Source: Auriscalpium vulgare
Taxonomy: Eukaryota; Basidiomycota; Agaricomycetes; Russulales; Auriscalpiaceae
Length of the DNA: 64,000 bases
Assembly: GCA_019915015.1 (NCBI GenBank)
Contig: JAHBBC010000009.1
Coordinates: forward strand, 372,001-436,000
Reading direction: 5' to 3'
The first letter of the stretch is position 1. Each line of letters starts with the position of its first letter. The notes beneath the pieces were generated by a model that saw nothing but the letters and a program-made list of their open reading frames with translations, did not search any database and was not told the origin of the DNA. This document shows, one piece after another, positions 23,301-32,494 of this stretch. The translations under genes and the position numbers were made by a program.

Positions 23301-23366
23301 ATTCCACGCGGCCGCAAGCGCATCTCGCGAACCCAGAAGCAGGGGGTGGAGGGTTTTCGCGACTAG
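20343..23366 (+). CDS. gypsy Gag with zinc knuckle and aspartic protease
   Basis: 1007 residues. The N-terminus is acidic and disordered, with a poly-Gly run near residues 178-196. The retrotransposon Gag core lies around 220-380 (FDELNHLFARAQL, RYLDVATAEEW). A CCHC zinc knuckle (CLFCGQTGHFVREC, about 475-488) binds RNA. The C-terminal part is a retropepsin-like protease with active-site triad written DPGSQ (about residue 879, family usually DTGS or DSGS) and a later LLGRPF. Stop at 23364. A -1 slippery site just before the stop leads into pol. The first ATG after the primer-binding site is used. Confidence 0.92.
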   Translation: MAPKPKIAHLPTRTQPQRTTRADARNTSRQAAIEAEIEEPQDEQGEVSSLSSLPSEEEDPHGPTLSREIRRAGEDPRSLITGGDRVTIEGLEGLLLNSDGGDSDHHTRHDPEGECSRNERVSPGWGRAVSLQDRTSRNVAEASNNPQEAPSSRSNPSNPKSPTQSGMSTQQQGTGTGGGGGGGGGGGGGGGGGGQQAIPPQPNVAPVAMPTRGDRNAPSFNQKARELPRYFDELNHLFARAQLADDTAKKGHAVRYLDVATAEEWEARPEFKDPTKTYQDFQDAIVKLYPGADEDRKYTIADMDALVGSRYRLGIASGGELSEFYRQFFAITDFLVKKSRISTRERDIAFLRAFQDSLMNRVATRLQIKLPDHDKETPYPMADVLEAGEYELRGTPSIVPAVSAGPAVAVATTEPVIKIEQFQEAIKAAVAEQFARMLVNQGNGGGQRGYGGTSGTQQPRATQGNQGGQGGPSGCLFCGQTGHFVRECMVVQDYIATGRVSRDHNNRVVLKGGGLIPLGEGPLKQRVDAYYAGNQHGQSEAMMLTTMDYEPVPAKVQTVAGLIQLTPQLTDEDRMTELQQEMAVLLTARAERQAQKERRQAALDAGEFPQAIGLLPGERERSRRVPEVVIPKRKPFTQAKKQVSFEPEAVDRPGETGDSADKQRQADEDTTAGEEPLTPPIHPFAKVPDATYIGPASYQRSAGQRKADPAYNKVAPVRDPVIASKVYERAMNAEVTLTQRELMSIAPEVRAQVRNVVTPKRVPNEARVPVVQAMVESEPELFPFDFDQDEGEGEDEKVVRGFADHMPETFLQALGHQPTELPEGTRVGEVIVEVLMGDLGEAGEGEPDPEPLEVAKESLALRSILPLVDNQAHIEAVVDPGSQIISMSEDVCHYLGLHYDPNVRLDMISANKSRDRSLGLARNVPMKIGGITLYVQVHIIRNPAYDMLLGRPFDVLTGSTVQNFADERQTITITDPNTGVMASIPTIPRGRKRISRTQKQGVEGFRD
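23351..23357 (+). other. -1 ribosomal frameshift site between gag and pol
   Basis: In the gag frame the heptamer reads G-GGT-TTT, the X-XXY-YYZ form of a -1 slippery site. It lies six bases before the gag stop TAG at 23364. After a one-base slip the frame continues open into pol, which has no ATG at its start (first listed codon TTG 23372). Confidence 0.75.
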
Positions 23367-23371
23367 AGGAT

Positions 23372-26300
23372 TTGTTGGAGGACCAGGAGGAGGTAGGGCT
23401 GGTCGTGGGGTTCGAGCCCGATAAGCCTGATACTCTTAGAATGGAATCCCTGGTGTACCTCGAATCCTCGCCTACAATCGAAGATGTGCAGTCAGCTTAT
23501 TTGTCAGTGTGCGACCTACCGGAGGAATACGCGGGAGTGTTCGCGAAGCGAGCGGAAGAAGGAGAGGAAGAGGAGGAACGAGCAAGAGCAGGGACGTTTA
23601 TTTGGACGGCGGCAGACTGGGGAGACGGCGAGAGTGGGAGAGAAAGAGAGGAGGAAACGGACAGAGGTGAGCTACAGCCGACCGCGATGCAGCGCGAAGT
23701 CTTTGCGGCCACGAAGAAGCGTTACAAGCCAGCACACCTCAAGGTAAAGCCCATTCGTACGGACCTGCCGGAGCACTTCCGGATCCTCAGAGAGATCAGA
23801 GGGGACCCCCTGGCGGATATGCCGCCGCTCCCAGAGAAGCCACCGGACTTCGTACCCACGGGAAGGTACACCGCGGAACGTCGCGAACAATTTGACCGAG
23901 TCCACGACGGAGATTTCCTATGGCCGGAAGAAAGGAAGCTCATGCATGCGTTTATGTGCGCACAAAACGAGGCATTTGCCTGGGACGACTCGGAGCGGGG
24001 GCGCTTCCGAGAAGACTTCTTCCCCCCCGTCACAATACCAGTAGTTCCGCATCGGCCGTGGGTTCAGCGAAATATTCCGATTCCGCCAGGGATATACGAC
24101 AAGGTCATGGCGCTCATCAAGACCAAGATCGCCGCGGGAGTCTACGAGGACTCAAACTCGTCGTACCGCTCTAGGTGGTTCTGTGTGGTTAAGAAGGACG
24201 GGACCAGCCTCCGTATAGTCCATAGTCTGGAACCCCTGAATGCGGTGACCATCGCGCACTCAGGAGTACCCCCCTTCCCAGATCATTTGGCGGAGCAGTT
24301 TGCGGGGCGGCCGTGCGGGGGAATTCTGGACCTCTACGTGGGCTATGACGAAAGGAGACTAGATGAAGCCTCAAGGGACCTCACGACTTTCCAGACGCCG
24401 TACGGCGCAAAACGGCTGGTGACCCTGCCTATGGGGTGGACGAATTCCGTCCCGATCTTCCACGACGACGTGACCTTTATTCTCCAACCGGAAATCCCGC
24501 ATATTACGGTGCCTTTTATAGACGACGTCCCCCTGAAGGGGCCGGACTCGGACTACAGGACGGAAGGCGGAGGATACGAAACGATCCCCGGCAACAACGG
24601 CATAAGGCGGTTCGTATGGGAACACTTTAACAACGTTAACAGGGTAGTCCAACGAATGCGCTACTGTCATGGCACGTTCTCAGGATGGAAATCACAGCTG
24701 TGCGTACCAGAATTCTACGTGGTAGGGCATCGCTGCACACCGCAAGGAAGGATGGCAGACGAAGAAAAGGTCGCGAAGATTCGCAATTGGGGGCCGTGCA
24801 CGGACCTCTCAGACGTACGGGCTTTCTTGGGGACAGTCGGAGTCCTGCGCATCTTTATCCGTAACTTTGCGCACCGAGCCCATGCCTTGACACACCTGAC
24901 GAGGAAGGACGTCCCGTTCGAATGGGGACCCGAACAGTCGCGAGCTATGGAGGACCTCAAGGAGGCAGTCCTCGCATCACCAGCGCTCCTACCGATTGAT
25001 TACACGTCGGAGGCCCCCGTGATCCTAGCGGTAGACACCTCGTACATCGCGGTGGGTTTCCTATTGAGTCAGGCGGACCCCAACGTTCCCCAAGACAGGA
25101 AGAGACGCCGATATTCTCGATTTGGTAGCATCGCGCTAAACGATCGCGAAGCGCGGTTCTCGCAGCCCAAGCTGGAGCTCTATGGTCTTTTTCGAGCCCT
25201 GCGGGCCCTTAAAGTCTACCTGATAGGGGTGAGGAACCTGACCATTGAGGTCGACGCCAGGTATATCAAAGGCATGCTGGAAAATCCTGACCTCGAGCCA
25301 TCGGCCAGTATGAACAGGTGGATTATAGGCATCCTGATGTTCCATTTTGAGCTAGTGCATGTGCCGGGACTCTTCCACGGGCCCGACGGCCTATCCAGGA
25401 GGCGTAGGCAACCAGGAGACGCTCTGGAACAGGAAGACGACTTCGACGACTGGGTTGATGCGGTGTATGGTTTCGCACATATCGTAAACATGGTAGTCCC
25501 GAAGACAGCGCAAGAGAGAGCCTCGCGACGGCAAGATGGATGGACGGGGCCAGGAAGCATACCAGACGAACATGGGGCTGGTTCAAGCCAGGACGCGATA
25601 CGTCGCGAGGAGGCCCGGCGCTCCCACGATGAACCGGCCGACGTCTGGGCAACTACGGTCCAAATGCAACCCGCACCAGTACAGGACGCGACGTATCGCG
25701 ATGTTCCCAGATCAGACAAGGCTCATGAAGCTGACAAGCGGCTGGAACTAGTCAGGGACTGGTTAGGGACCCTGGCGCGGCCGGCGGACTTGACCGACGA
25801 ACAGTTCGCTCGTTTCGCTCGATACGCGCTCCAGTTCTTCAAGGATGGGGACCGCCTTTTCAAAAGGCACCACCAAGGCAGGCACCAACTCGTGCTGGGA
25901 GGAGACCGACGTATCGCGGTCCTCAAAGCAGCTCATGACGATGTCGGACACAAAGGCGTCTACGCGACGCGGATGATGCTGTTGGAGCGTTTCTGGTGGC
26001 CATACGTGGACGCAGACGTGGCCTGGTGGGTGAGAACGTGCCATATTTGCGAAACCCGACTAGTTCGCCACAGCCTGATACCGCCAACGGTGGCAACGCC
26101 GGCGAACCTTTTCGCAAAAATGTATGCAGACACCATGCATATGCCAGCAAGCGGCGGATTCAAATACATCGTGCAAGGACGCTGCTCCGTAACCCACTAT
26201 CCAGAGTGGAGAATGCTAAGGGCGGAGACGGCGGACGCCATCGCGAAATGGATTTTCGAAGACGTCTTGTGCCGGTGGGGCGCCCTGCGAGAAGTGGTCA

Positions 26301-27142
26301 CGGACAACGGCGCACCGTTCGTGTCGGCCTTGGAATCCCTGTCGCATAAGTATGGAGTCCGGCACATTCGAATATCGGGATATAATTCGCGAGCCAACGG
26401 AATAGTCGAGCGGTCTCACTTCGACGTACGTCAAGCGCTCTACAAGGCAGCCGATGGAAATGCTGCAAAATGGTCAACGGTCGCGTACTCGGTATTCTGG
26501 TCGGACAGGATAACGATCAGGCGGAGGATGGGCTGCTCGCCATACTTCGCGGTAACAGGAACGCAGCCGCTAATGCCGCTGGATATCATCGAGGCTTCAT
26601 ACTTGATGCCTCCGCCCGAGTCTCTACTGTCTTCCACAGACCTCATAGCGCGCAGGGCAATGGCCCTACAAAAGAGAAAAGCCCAGTTAAGGACCATCCA
26701 CGACAAAGTCTTTGAAGCGCGACGTATCGCGGCGGTAAAATTTGAACGTGACCACGAAGCGACGATTCGCGACTACAATTTCAAGAGAGGCGACTTGGTC
26801 CTCCTACGGTTCACGCGGTACGAGAAGTCATTAGATCGAAAAATGCTTCCGCGCTACGATGGACCGTTCGTGGTAATTGGCCGACGGAAAGGAGGACCTT
26901 ACGTGCTTGCGGACCTCCACGGTGCGCTCTTCGACCGACCGGTCGCGGAGTTTCGCGTCCTGCCTTACTTCGCGCGAACGAACATTGCGCTGCCAGAGTT
27001 GCCCGAATTTCTGGACGTCCCACAGTCCAGGGTGGACGAGCTACTTCATGAAGATAGGCAGGATCACGATGCCATTCATGAAGAGGAAGCAGACGACCCC
27101 ACCAGGGAAGACGATGACAAGGACGACGAGATCACCGTCTAA
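23372..27142 (+). CDS. gypsy Pol: reverse transcriptase, RNase H, integrase
   Basis: About 1256 codons in the -1 frame relative to gag, so made as a Gag-Pol fusion. RT core begins near RWFCVVKKDG; catalytic residues are in LDLYVGY and FIDD (about residue 381). RNase H starts with LAVDTSYIAVG (about 552). Integrase has an H2C2 finger (H855 region to CHIC), catalytic D in YADTMHM, D in VTDNGAPF and E in GIVERSH, the D-D-E triad. A GPF/GPY-type module follows (RYDGPFVV, GGPYVLADL), and an acidic tail. Domain order RT-RH-IN marks Ty3/gypsy. No stop or frameshift seen. Confidence 0.93.
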   Translation: MLEDQEEVGLVVGFEPDKPDTLRMESLVYLESSPTIEDVQSAYLSVCDLPEEYAGVFAKRAEEGEEEEERARAGTFIWTAADWGDGESGREREEETDRGELQPTAMQREVFAATKKRYKPAHLKVKPIRTDLPEHFRILREIRGDPLADMPPLPEKPPDFVPTGRYTAERREQFDRVHDGDFLWPEERKLMHAFMCAQNEAFAWDDSERGRFREDFFPPVTIPVVPHRPWVQRNIPIPPGIYDKVMALIKTKIAAGVYEDSNSSYRSRWFCVVKKDGTSLRIVHSLEPLNAVTIAHSGVPPFPDHLAEQFAGRPCGGILDLYVGYDERRLDEASRDLTTFQTPYGAKRLVTLPMGWTNSVPIFHDDVTFILQPEIPHITVPFIDDVPLKGPDSDYRTEGGGYETIPGNNGIRRFVWEHFNNVNRVVQRMRYCHGTFSGWKSQLCVPEFYVVGHRCTPQGRMADEEKVAKIRNWGPCTDLSDVRAFLGTVGVLRIFIRNFAHRAHALTHLTRKDVPFEWGPEQSRAMEDLKEAVLASPALLPIDYTSEAPVILAVDTSYIAVGFLLSQADPNVPQDRKRRRYSRFGSIALNDREARFSQPKLELYGLFRALRALKVYLIGVRNLTIEVDARYIKGMLENPDLEPSASMNRWIIGILMFHFELVHVPGLFHGPDGLSRRRRQPGDALEQEDDFDDWVDAVYGFAHIVNMVVPKTAQERASRRQDGWTGPGSIPDEHGAGSSQDAIRREEARRSHDEPADVWATTVQMQPAPVQDATYRDVPRSDKAHEADKRLELVRDWLGTLARPADLTDEQFARFARYALQFFKDGDRLFKRHHQGRHQLVLGGDRRIAVLKAAHDDVGHKGVYATRMMLLERFWWPYVDADVAWWVRTCHICETRLVRHSLIPPTVATPANLFAKMYADTMHMPASGGFKYIVQGRCSVTHYPEWRMLRAETADAIAKWIFEDVLCRWGALREVVTDNGAPFVSALESLSHKYGVRHIRISGYNSRANGIVERSHFDVRQALYKAADGNAAKWSTVAYSVFWSDRITIRRRMGCSPYFAVTGTQPLMPLDIIEASYLMPPPESLLSSTDLIARRAMALQKRKAQLRTIHDKVFEARRIAAVKFERDHEATIRDYNFKRGDLVLLRFTRYEKSLDRKMLPRYDGPFVVIGRRKGGPYVLADLHGALFDRPVAEFRVLPYFARTNIALPELPEFLDVPQSRVDELLHEDRQDHDAIHEEEADDPTREDDDKDDEITV

Positions 27143-27183
27143 AAAGTACCGCCCAGCACTACGGCGACTGAGGACAGTCGATA

Positions 27184-27199
27184 TTTCAGTTGGGGGGAG
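27184..27199 (+). repeat. internal copy of the polypurine-tract region
   Basis: TTTCAGTTGGGGGGAG here is identical over 16 bp to the sequence at 32476-32491 beside the 3' LTR. It sits just after pol, where the polypurine tract of an ordinary gypsy element would be. Confidence 0.7.
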
Positions 27200-27614
27200 G
27201 ATTAGACGGTGGTATTTAGGACTGAACAGCTGGAAGTACGGATGGAGACGAGTCAGGACGATAAGTCGAGGTCGCGAGCGCTAGCGAAGCTCGGACTGGG
27301 CAGGCACCGACTAAGGCTTCAAGGGTCTGGAACAAGGCTGAGGTCGCGCCGGAAACGCGATAGGACACGCTCACACTGTGACACAAGCAATGGACTCTAT
27401 TCACAACATAGCAGGATAGCGAATTCTATGTACACAGCAAAGAAGTAGCGACGGATAGCGAACAACTATGAACAGACCGATAACGAGCGGACAACACGAC
27501 AGCGAGACGCCGAAACCCCCACCTAGGACACGAGGAACGCCCCCCGCATCGAAGCACCAAGGCCCTCTGCTGTTGAAGCAGGGGCGACTCCTTTTAAAGA
27601 AGGCTCGCAAGCGG

Positions 27615-29315
27615 CTAAGCGGCGGGCGCGGGGTCAGCGGGACCATCAGCCGCGGCGGAGGGCGGCGTGCCGACATCCTCGAAGGAGGGAGCGGCGGCGG
27701 TAGGCATGGTAGGGCCGGGGGCAGGGTCCGACGCGGGAGGAGCGGCAGAGGCGAGCGGCGAGAAGGGCGCAGCGGGAGCAACCGGAGGCACGGGGGAAGG
27801 AAGGCGAGAGGCGCGACCAACGAGAGGCACGACGGCGGCGCTAAGCAGCGGGAGGGAAGAGGCGATGAGAGCCGACGAGGGTGGCGCGAGGAGGAGGCGC
27901 GAGGCAGGCCTGGCCGGCGCGGGAGAAGCGGCGCGCGACGCGGGGGGAGCAGGGAGAGGGATGCGGCGCGGCGGATCGAAGGGGCCAACCTGCGGCGAGA
28001 CGAGGCCCCCGGCAGGCGCAGGGAACGCGGGGTCGCCGAGCTGCTGCAGGGTCCGCCAGACCCAGTTCCGCTCAGCGACGATGCCGCGGGCCCGGGCGTC
28101 GAGCGTCGCGTAGTTGACGCTGATGGTGTTGAGCTCCTCCGTGAGCGCGTTGTAGGTCCGGAAAAGCTGCGGCGGGGAGTCGTGGCGGAGGATAGGGACG
28201 GCGCCGGCAGGGCCGGGGTGGTCGGCCCAGTCGAAGGCGGAGGACCGGGGACGGACATGGATGCCGGCAGGGTCGACATCCTGCGAGACTCCGTCGCTGC
28301 CCACCACGTAGAAGTGCGTCCCGCGGACACCGTCGTCGCACTTGTGGTGGCCCACGAAGCAGCGATGGCACTGGCGGCCGCTGACGTCCGTGAAGAAGCA
28401 CGTGGGGTGGGAGTCCATCGTGGCGCAGCGGTAGCAGGGGGCGGAAGCCTGAGGGTCGGAGTGTGAGCGGCGCAACACGACGGACAAGAAAAGGGCGACG
28501 TACCTGAAGGCGGCGGCCCGGGAAGGTGTCAGCGACGGGGATCTTGGCGCCCTTGACGGAGGTGGAAGGGTCGGCGGCGGGCGCGGGGGAGCCGGCCTCG
28601 GAAGAGGGGACAGTGGCGGCGGGCGGAGGCACGAGGGAGCCGGAGGGGACGTTGGCAGGGCGCTTGGAACTGCGGACGGCTTTGCCCTTGCCCTTCGACT
28701 TGGCGGCGGCGGGGACTGATCGGGGGGCGGGGAGTTTGGTGGCGCCGCGGGTGCGCTGCGCGACGGGCTCCTGCGGGTCCCCCGCCTCATCTAGCTCGTC
28801 GACCTCGGCCTCGGCGTCAGCCTCGGAGGGGGCGGACTCGCGGTTGCGCTTGGTGGGCGGCGGGGAAGCGCGGGCGGCGGCGCGGTGAGGCGTGGAGGAG
28901 ACCGGGGGGCGGACAGAAGGCGCGGGGAGGGCACTGTCGGCGCGGGCCCGCTTGCCAGCCTGACGGGAGAGGGGAGCGGCGACGGGAGTGGAGTAGGGGA
29001 TGGCGGGTGAGGACGGCGTGGGGGAGGGGCCGGAGGACGGCCAGGCGTCGACAACGGCGGACACGGCCCCGATCCTGTCCAGCACCTCGGACGGCGGGGG
29101 GTCCTCCCCCAGCACCTCAGCATAGGCGGACTGGACACAAGGGAGGGTCAGCAGAGCGTCGGGAGCGAGAGGCCGTGGGCACTCACCGTGGCCGACTCCC
29201 AGTTCGCGGCGAACTCGCCGTAGTGGGCGGAGTCGACTGTGGGGAGGGAGGCGACGAGCGCTTCTACGGCGGACAGCCGTTTCCTGAGGTTGATAGGGCG
29301 GGAGAACGCAGACAT
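27615..29315 (-). CDS. gypsy accessory gene 1, Zn2Cys6-like cluster protein (antisense)
   Basis: Three exons, 29315-29187, 29130-28504 and 28448-27615, all joined in phase 0 by GT-AG introns, 529 residues. Begins MSAFSRPINLRKRL with a short helical domain; a long charged linker carries basic patches (KSKGKGK). At the start of exon 3 is a cysteine cluster C-x2-C-x8-C-x9-C-x2-C-x6-C (CYRC...CHRC...KC), close to Zn(II)2Cys6 spacing. A helical segment LTEELNTISVNY follows, then an Ala/Pro tail. It lies opposite to gag-pol, between pol and the 3' LTR, with paired-hexamer motifs at 29379 and 29497 upstream. DNA binding is inferred from the cysteines. Not a standard retroelement gene. Confidence 0.72.
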
Positions 29316-29594
29316 GGCCAGGGAAGGGGGGAGATAGGGAGAGGTGAGGGGAGGAAAGAGAGAGACGGAGAGGTCGAGGCGCAACGCGTCGCGTTAAGAC
29401 GGGGCGCCGCGCCAGCGTGTGGGTTTTTGCTTCCGACGTGGAAGCAGAGCGGGCCCGCCGGGCCGCGACAGGTGCGGCGCTTACCTTCACACGGCTTAGC
29501 GAGCGTTCGCGCGCGAGTCAAGAAGAAGGGATAGGGAACGGAATGGCATTACTGGGCCCTAAGGGCGCCTTGGGCAAATTACAGGAATCGCTCG

Positions 29595-30777
29595 CTACGC
29601 GGGCGCACCGGACCCAGACGCACCATTGGGCGCGGGAGTCCGGGCGCGGTTACCCCCATTCCTACGACCAGCCCGTCGACTCAGGGCATCAGGAGGCCTC
29701 GGGCCCACGACCTCAACAAGGTTGGGGACCCCCCACGAGAACGCGATAGAGCCGCGGCGGATGACTCGGTGAGTAAGCGGCGGGAAGGGAAGGGCGGTAA
29801 GCATACGGCGCATAGGACCGGCACCGGCGAGGTGGTCGAGGACCGCGGCAACTTCGCAGGCATCGTACAGCAGCTTTCCCGCGGTGCCTTCGAGGCGAGT
29901 GACGGCGTGGCGCAGGTGGCTGGCGTTCAATTGGTCCGCCCAAACGAAGTCGCGAAGCTCCGCGACCAACTTGAGGCCGGGAACGAGATAGTCGGCGGCT
30001 TCACGGACGTTCGCACGATGGGCAGCCTGCAACGAGGGACTCGCGGCCGCAAGGAAGTCGAGGACGCCAATGTCGCGGGGGTGGGTCATTCCGATCACGG
30101 CGCGGTTCAAGGGGAGCATGAGGGCCCCGACCAGCCCGTCGGCGTGGTCGAGGTCGTCACTCAAACGATCGAGGTCGCGAAGGAATAACTCGGCAACACG
30201 GGTGGCAAGGCCGTCGGGACGGGGGGCAAACTCGGGGCCGAACAGCGCTGCCAAGTTGACCTCGAAAGTTGCCCGGCCGTGAAGTTGGTGACGGTACAGC
30301 AACCAAACGGAGCGCTCCACCAGGTGGGCCAAGGAGTCCACATGGACCACGTGAGGAAGCAGAGCGACGCTGGGTGGCTGCCCCGGGGCGTTGTCCCCTC
30401 CGAACGGAGTATTTCCTACGATATTCGCGCGAATGGGGGCGGTTTGTTCGAACGTTTCGGGAAAGCGCTCCGCTAGGTAGGAGAGCGTCGAGACGACGGT
30501 CATGGACGCGAGGGCCGGTAGGGTAAAATGCGACGTCTCGCGATGGTCCTGCTGAAAAGGGGGGAAGAAGCGAAGACAACGTCAGTACGAGGCCGGGGTG
30601 AGGGAAAAGAGGGCCGCGGGACGACGCACCAATAGGTCGGAGATCTCCTGAAGCCAGGCAACGGCGGCCGCGGGAAATGAGGAAGCGTCGGCACCAGGCA
30701 AGGGCACCTCAACCGGATGTATCAACAGCTGGTACAGCCGGAAACGCGAAAACGCGCGGAGTAGGACGGCCTGCATG
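29595..30777 (-). CDS. gypsy accessory gene 3, unknown protein (antisense)
   Basis: ATG at 30777 (MQAVLLRAFSRF); one intron starts GTACTG after LTPAS and ends TTTCAG before QDHRETSHF; then a long exon through MTVVSTLSYLAERFPETF to 29595. About 380 residues, mostly helical by composition (LVERSVWLLYRHQL, DAEVA-like repeats of hydrophobic residues), ending in a basic Arg-rich tail. No known domain. Three paired-hexamer motifs lie 110-245 bp upstream (30893, 30956, 31008). A start further upstream cannot be excluded. Confidence 0.6.
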
Positions 30778-31117
30778 TGGAGGAGGTAGTCGGACGGACT
30801 GGGGCGTTGAGGGTTTTTTTTTGGAAAAGGCCATCGTCGCAGCCCCCTCATATAGGCGGCGCGAGTAGGGAAAGAGGCACACCATCGCGGCGTCGCGATA
30901 CAGCGCGAAGACCAAAACACGAGGGTCTCGCCGGAGTTCCGGCCAACGTGGGTTATCGCGACAGATCGCGACCCAGACGGAGCCTCCGGCATGGGCCCAG
31001 GAGCTTATCGCAAGGCATCGCGAAACGTGGCACAGGGACAGGGGGAAGCCGCACATGGCTCCTGGTTCCATTTCAATAGCTATGGAACATTCTACAGACA
31101 TTGGCCCGGGAATATAC

Positions 31118-32366
31118 CTATTCCTCGCGCTCCATCAGAAGCTCGATCACCTCCCCCTCCTCGACTTCTTCCGAGCTGGCGATGGGCGGCGGTATCTCCC
31201 CGGCGTAGGTAGGAGACGCGGAGGGGGCCGTCGGCGCTGGTACCGTGGGGTGCGCGGGGAAGGGAAGAGGGCCCGGCCGGTCCGAGGGATGGACTATGGC
31301 ATCGAAGCCTAGGGGTATCTCAGCTATGGCTTGGGAGGAGGAGATGTGCGAGAGGCGCGCAGAACTGATCTGCTCGATGGCGCGAATCGAGGCCACGCTG
31401 ATATCCTGGACCAGGAAGTCTGCGGGCTGGAGGTTGGCCAGGAGGCGGGACCCTAATCCCCATGCGTCCAGCATCCCGCCCATACAGGTTGCCATCGCGG
31501 CCCAGCGCATGTCGAGGCGATCCAACACCAGTGGCCAGTCCGCCCAAATATCGCGAAACGTGTCGAAGGCCTCGGAAATGGTGGTAAAGTCCCGTAACAT
31601 ATCCACCGAGTCCTCCGCGAGGCCCCCCAATAGGTAGTACACCACGCCCGTGGTGAGGCGGCCCGCGTAGGCACGAGAGTGGGGGGAGCTGGAGGCACCA
31701 CGGACGTGGTAGGCCAGGGCGCGGCACACGGCGTCTTCGCGGGTAATAACAAACATCCCATGGACGGCCCGGGCGTCGAAATCACGTAGGAGCCAGCTCT
31801 GCATCCCCTGAGGACGCAGGGTGGGGAAGGCGCCATGCAACTCCGTGATTTCATGGAGGTAGGATTCGACAGAACCGTCTCCGAAGTAGTACACGGTCCA
31901 GAGCCCAGCCTCCACGATGGTGATCAAGACGTGGAGTTCCGCGTCGGTAGCGTCGGCAGGGAAAGGGGAGAACATCTGGGACCACCGCGGGCTGGCGCGC
32001 GCTGAGTCGGGGAGGGTACGCATGAGGGTGCCCTCGAAGCGCTGGGCGAGAGGGGCGGACGCTGGAACGAGCTTCACCATGAACTCGAGGATCGGCGAGG
32101 TGAAGTGGAAGGCAAGATCGCGCAGGCTGCGGGACGCGCGGATTGAAGAAAGGGTCTGGAATTGAGTTCATCATCAGCCAAGCCGGGAAAAGACGCGGTC
32201 GGGGACCAGCACGCACCACGAGCTGGTTGACTTTGTCGGCCCACTCTAGACGTAACGCAACCTCCCGTTCGGCATCCCCAAGGTCAAAACCAGCGAAGGG
32301 GGCCTGCGTCAACAGGCGGAGGAGGTCGAGGTTGTCGGCGGTGGCAGACGCTGCGGGGAGGGACAT
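31118..32366 (-). CDS. gypsy accessory gene 2, unknown protein (antisense)
   Basis: First exon starts at 32366 (MSLPAASATADNLDLL) and ends at a GTGCGT donor after VNQLV. The second begins after TTCCAG with TLSSIRASRSL and runs to 31118. About 400 residues. Many aromatic and leucine residues suggest a globular helical protein (YLHEITELHGAF, VVYYLLGGLAED). It ends in an acidic tail rich in Glu. No recognisable domain. The promoter has TATAAGG at 32433-32427 and a perfect paired hexamer at 32409-32424, on the 3' LTR side. It is the most 3' of the three antisense genes on the plus map. Confidence 0.65.
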
Positions 32367-32408
32367 CGCGGGACAGAAATCGGCAAAGGGATGCTACAAG
32401 CGACGTTA

Positions 32409-32433
32409 TCGCGAAAGGTCGCGAGCCCTTATA
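32409..32433 (-). promoter_or_regulatory. promoter of accessory gene 2
   Basis: On the minus strand TATAAGG (32433-32427) lies about 60 bp before the ATG, directly next to TCGCGA-AAGG-TCGCGA (32409-32424). Confidence 0.55.
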
Positions 32434-32482
32434 TGCCGCTTCCGCACGGCTCCTGGCAACTGGGGACAGTTGCAGTTTCAGT

Positions 32483-32494
32483 TGGGGGGAGAAA
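32483..32494 (+). other. gypsy polypurine tract
   Basis: TGGGGGGAGAAA ends exactly at the 3' LTR, the expected site for plus-strand priming. Confidence 0.75.

Noticed and set aside
29417..29749. Plus-strand open frame in the gypsy accessory region
   Set aside because: It overlaps the antisense genes and their promoters and reads as Arg/Gly-rich translated complement.
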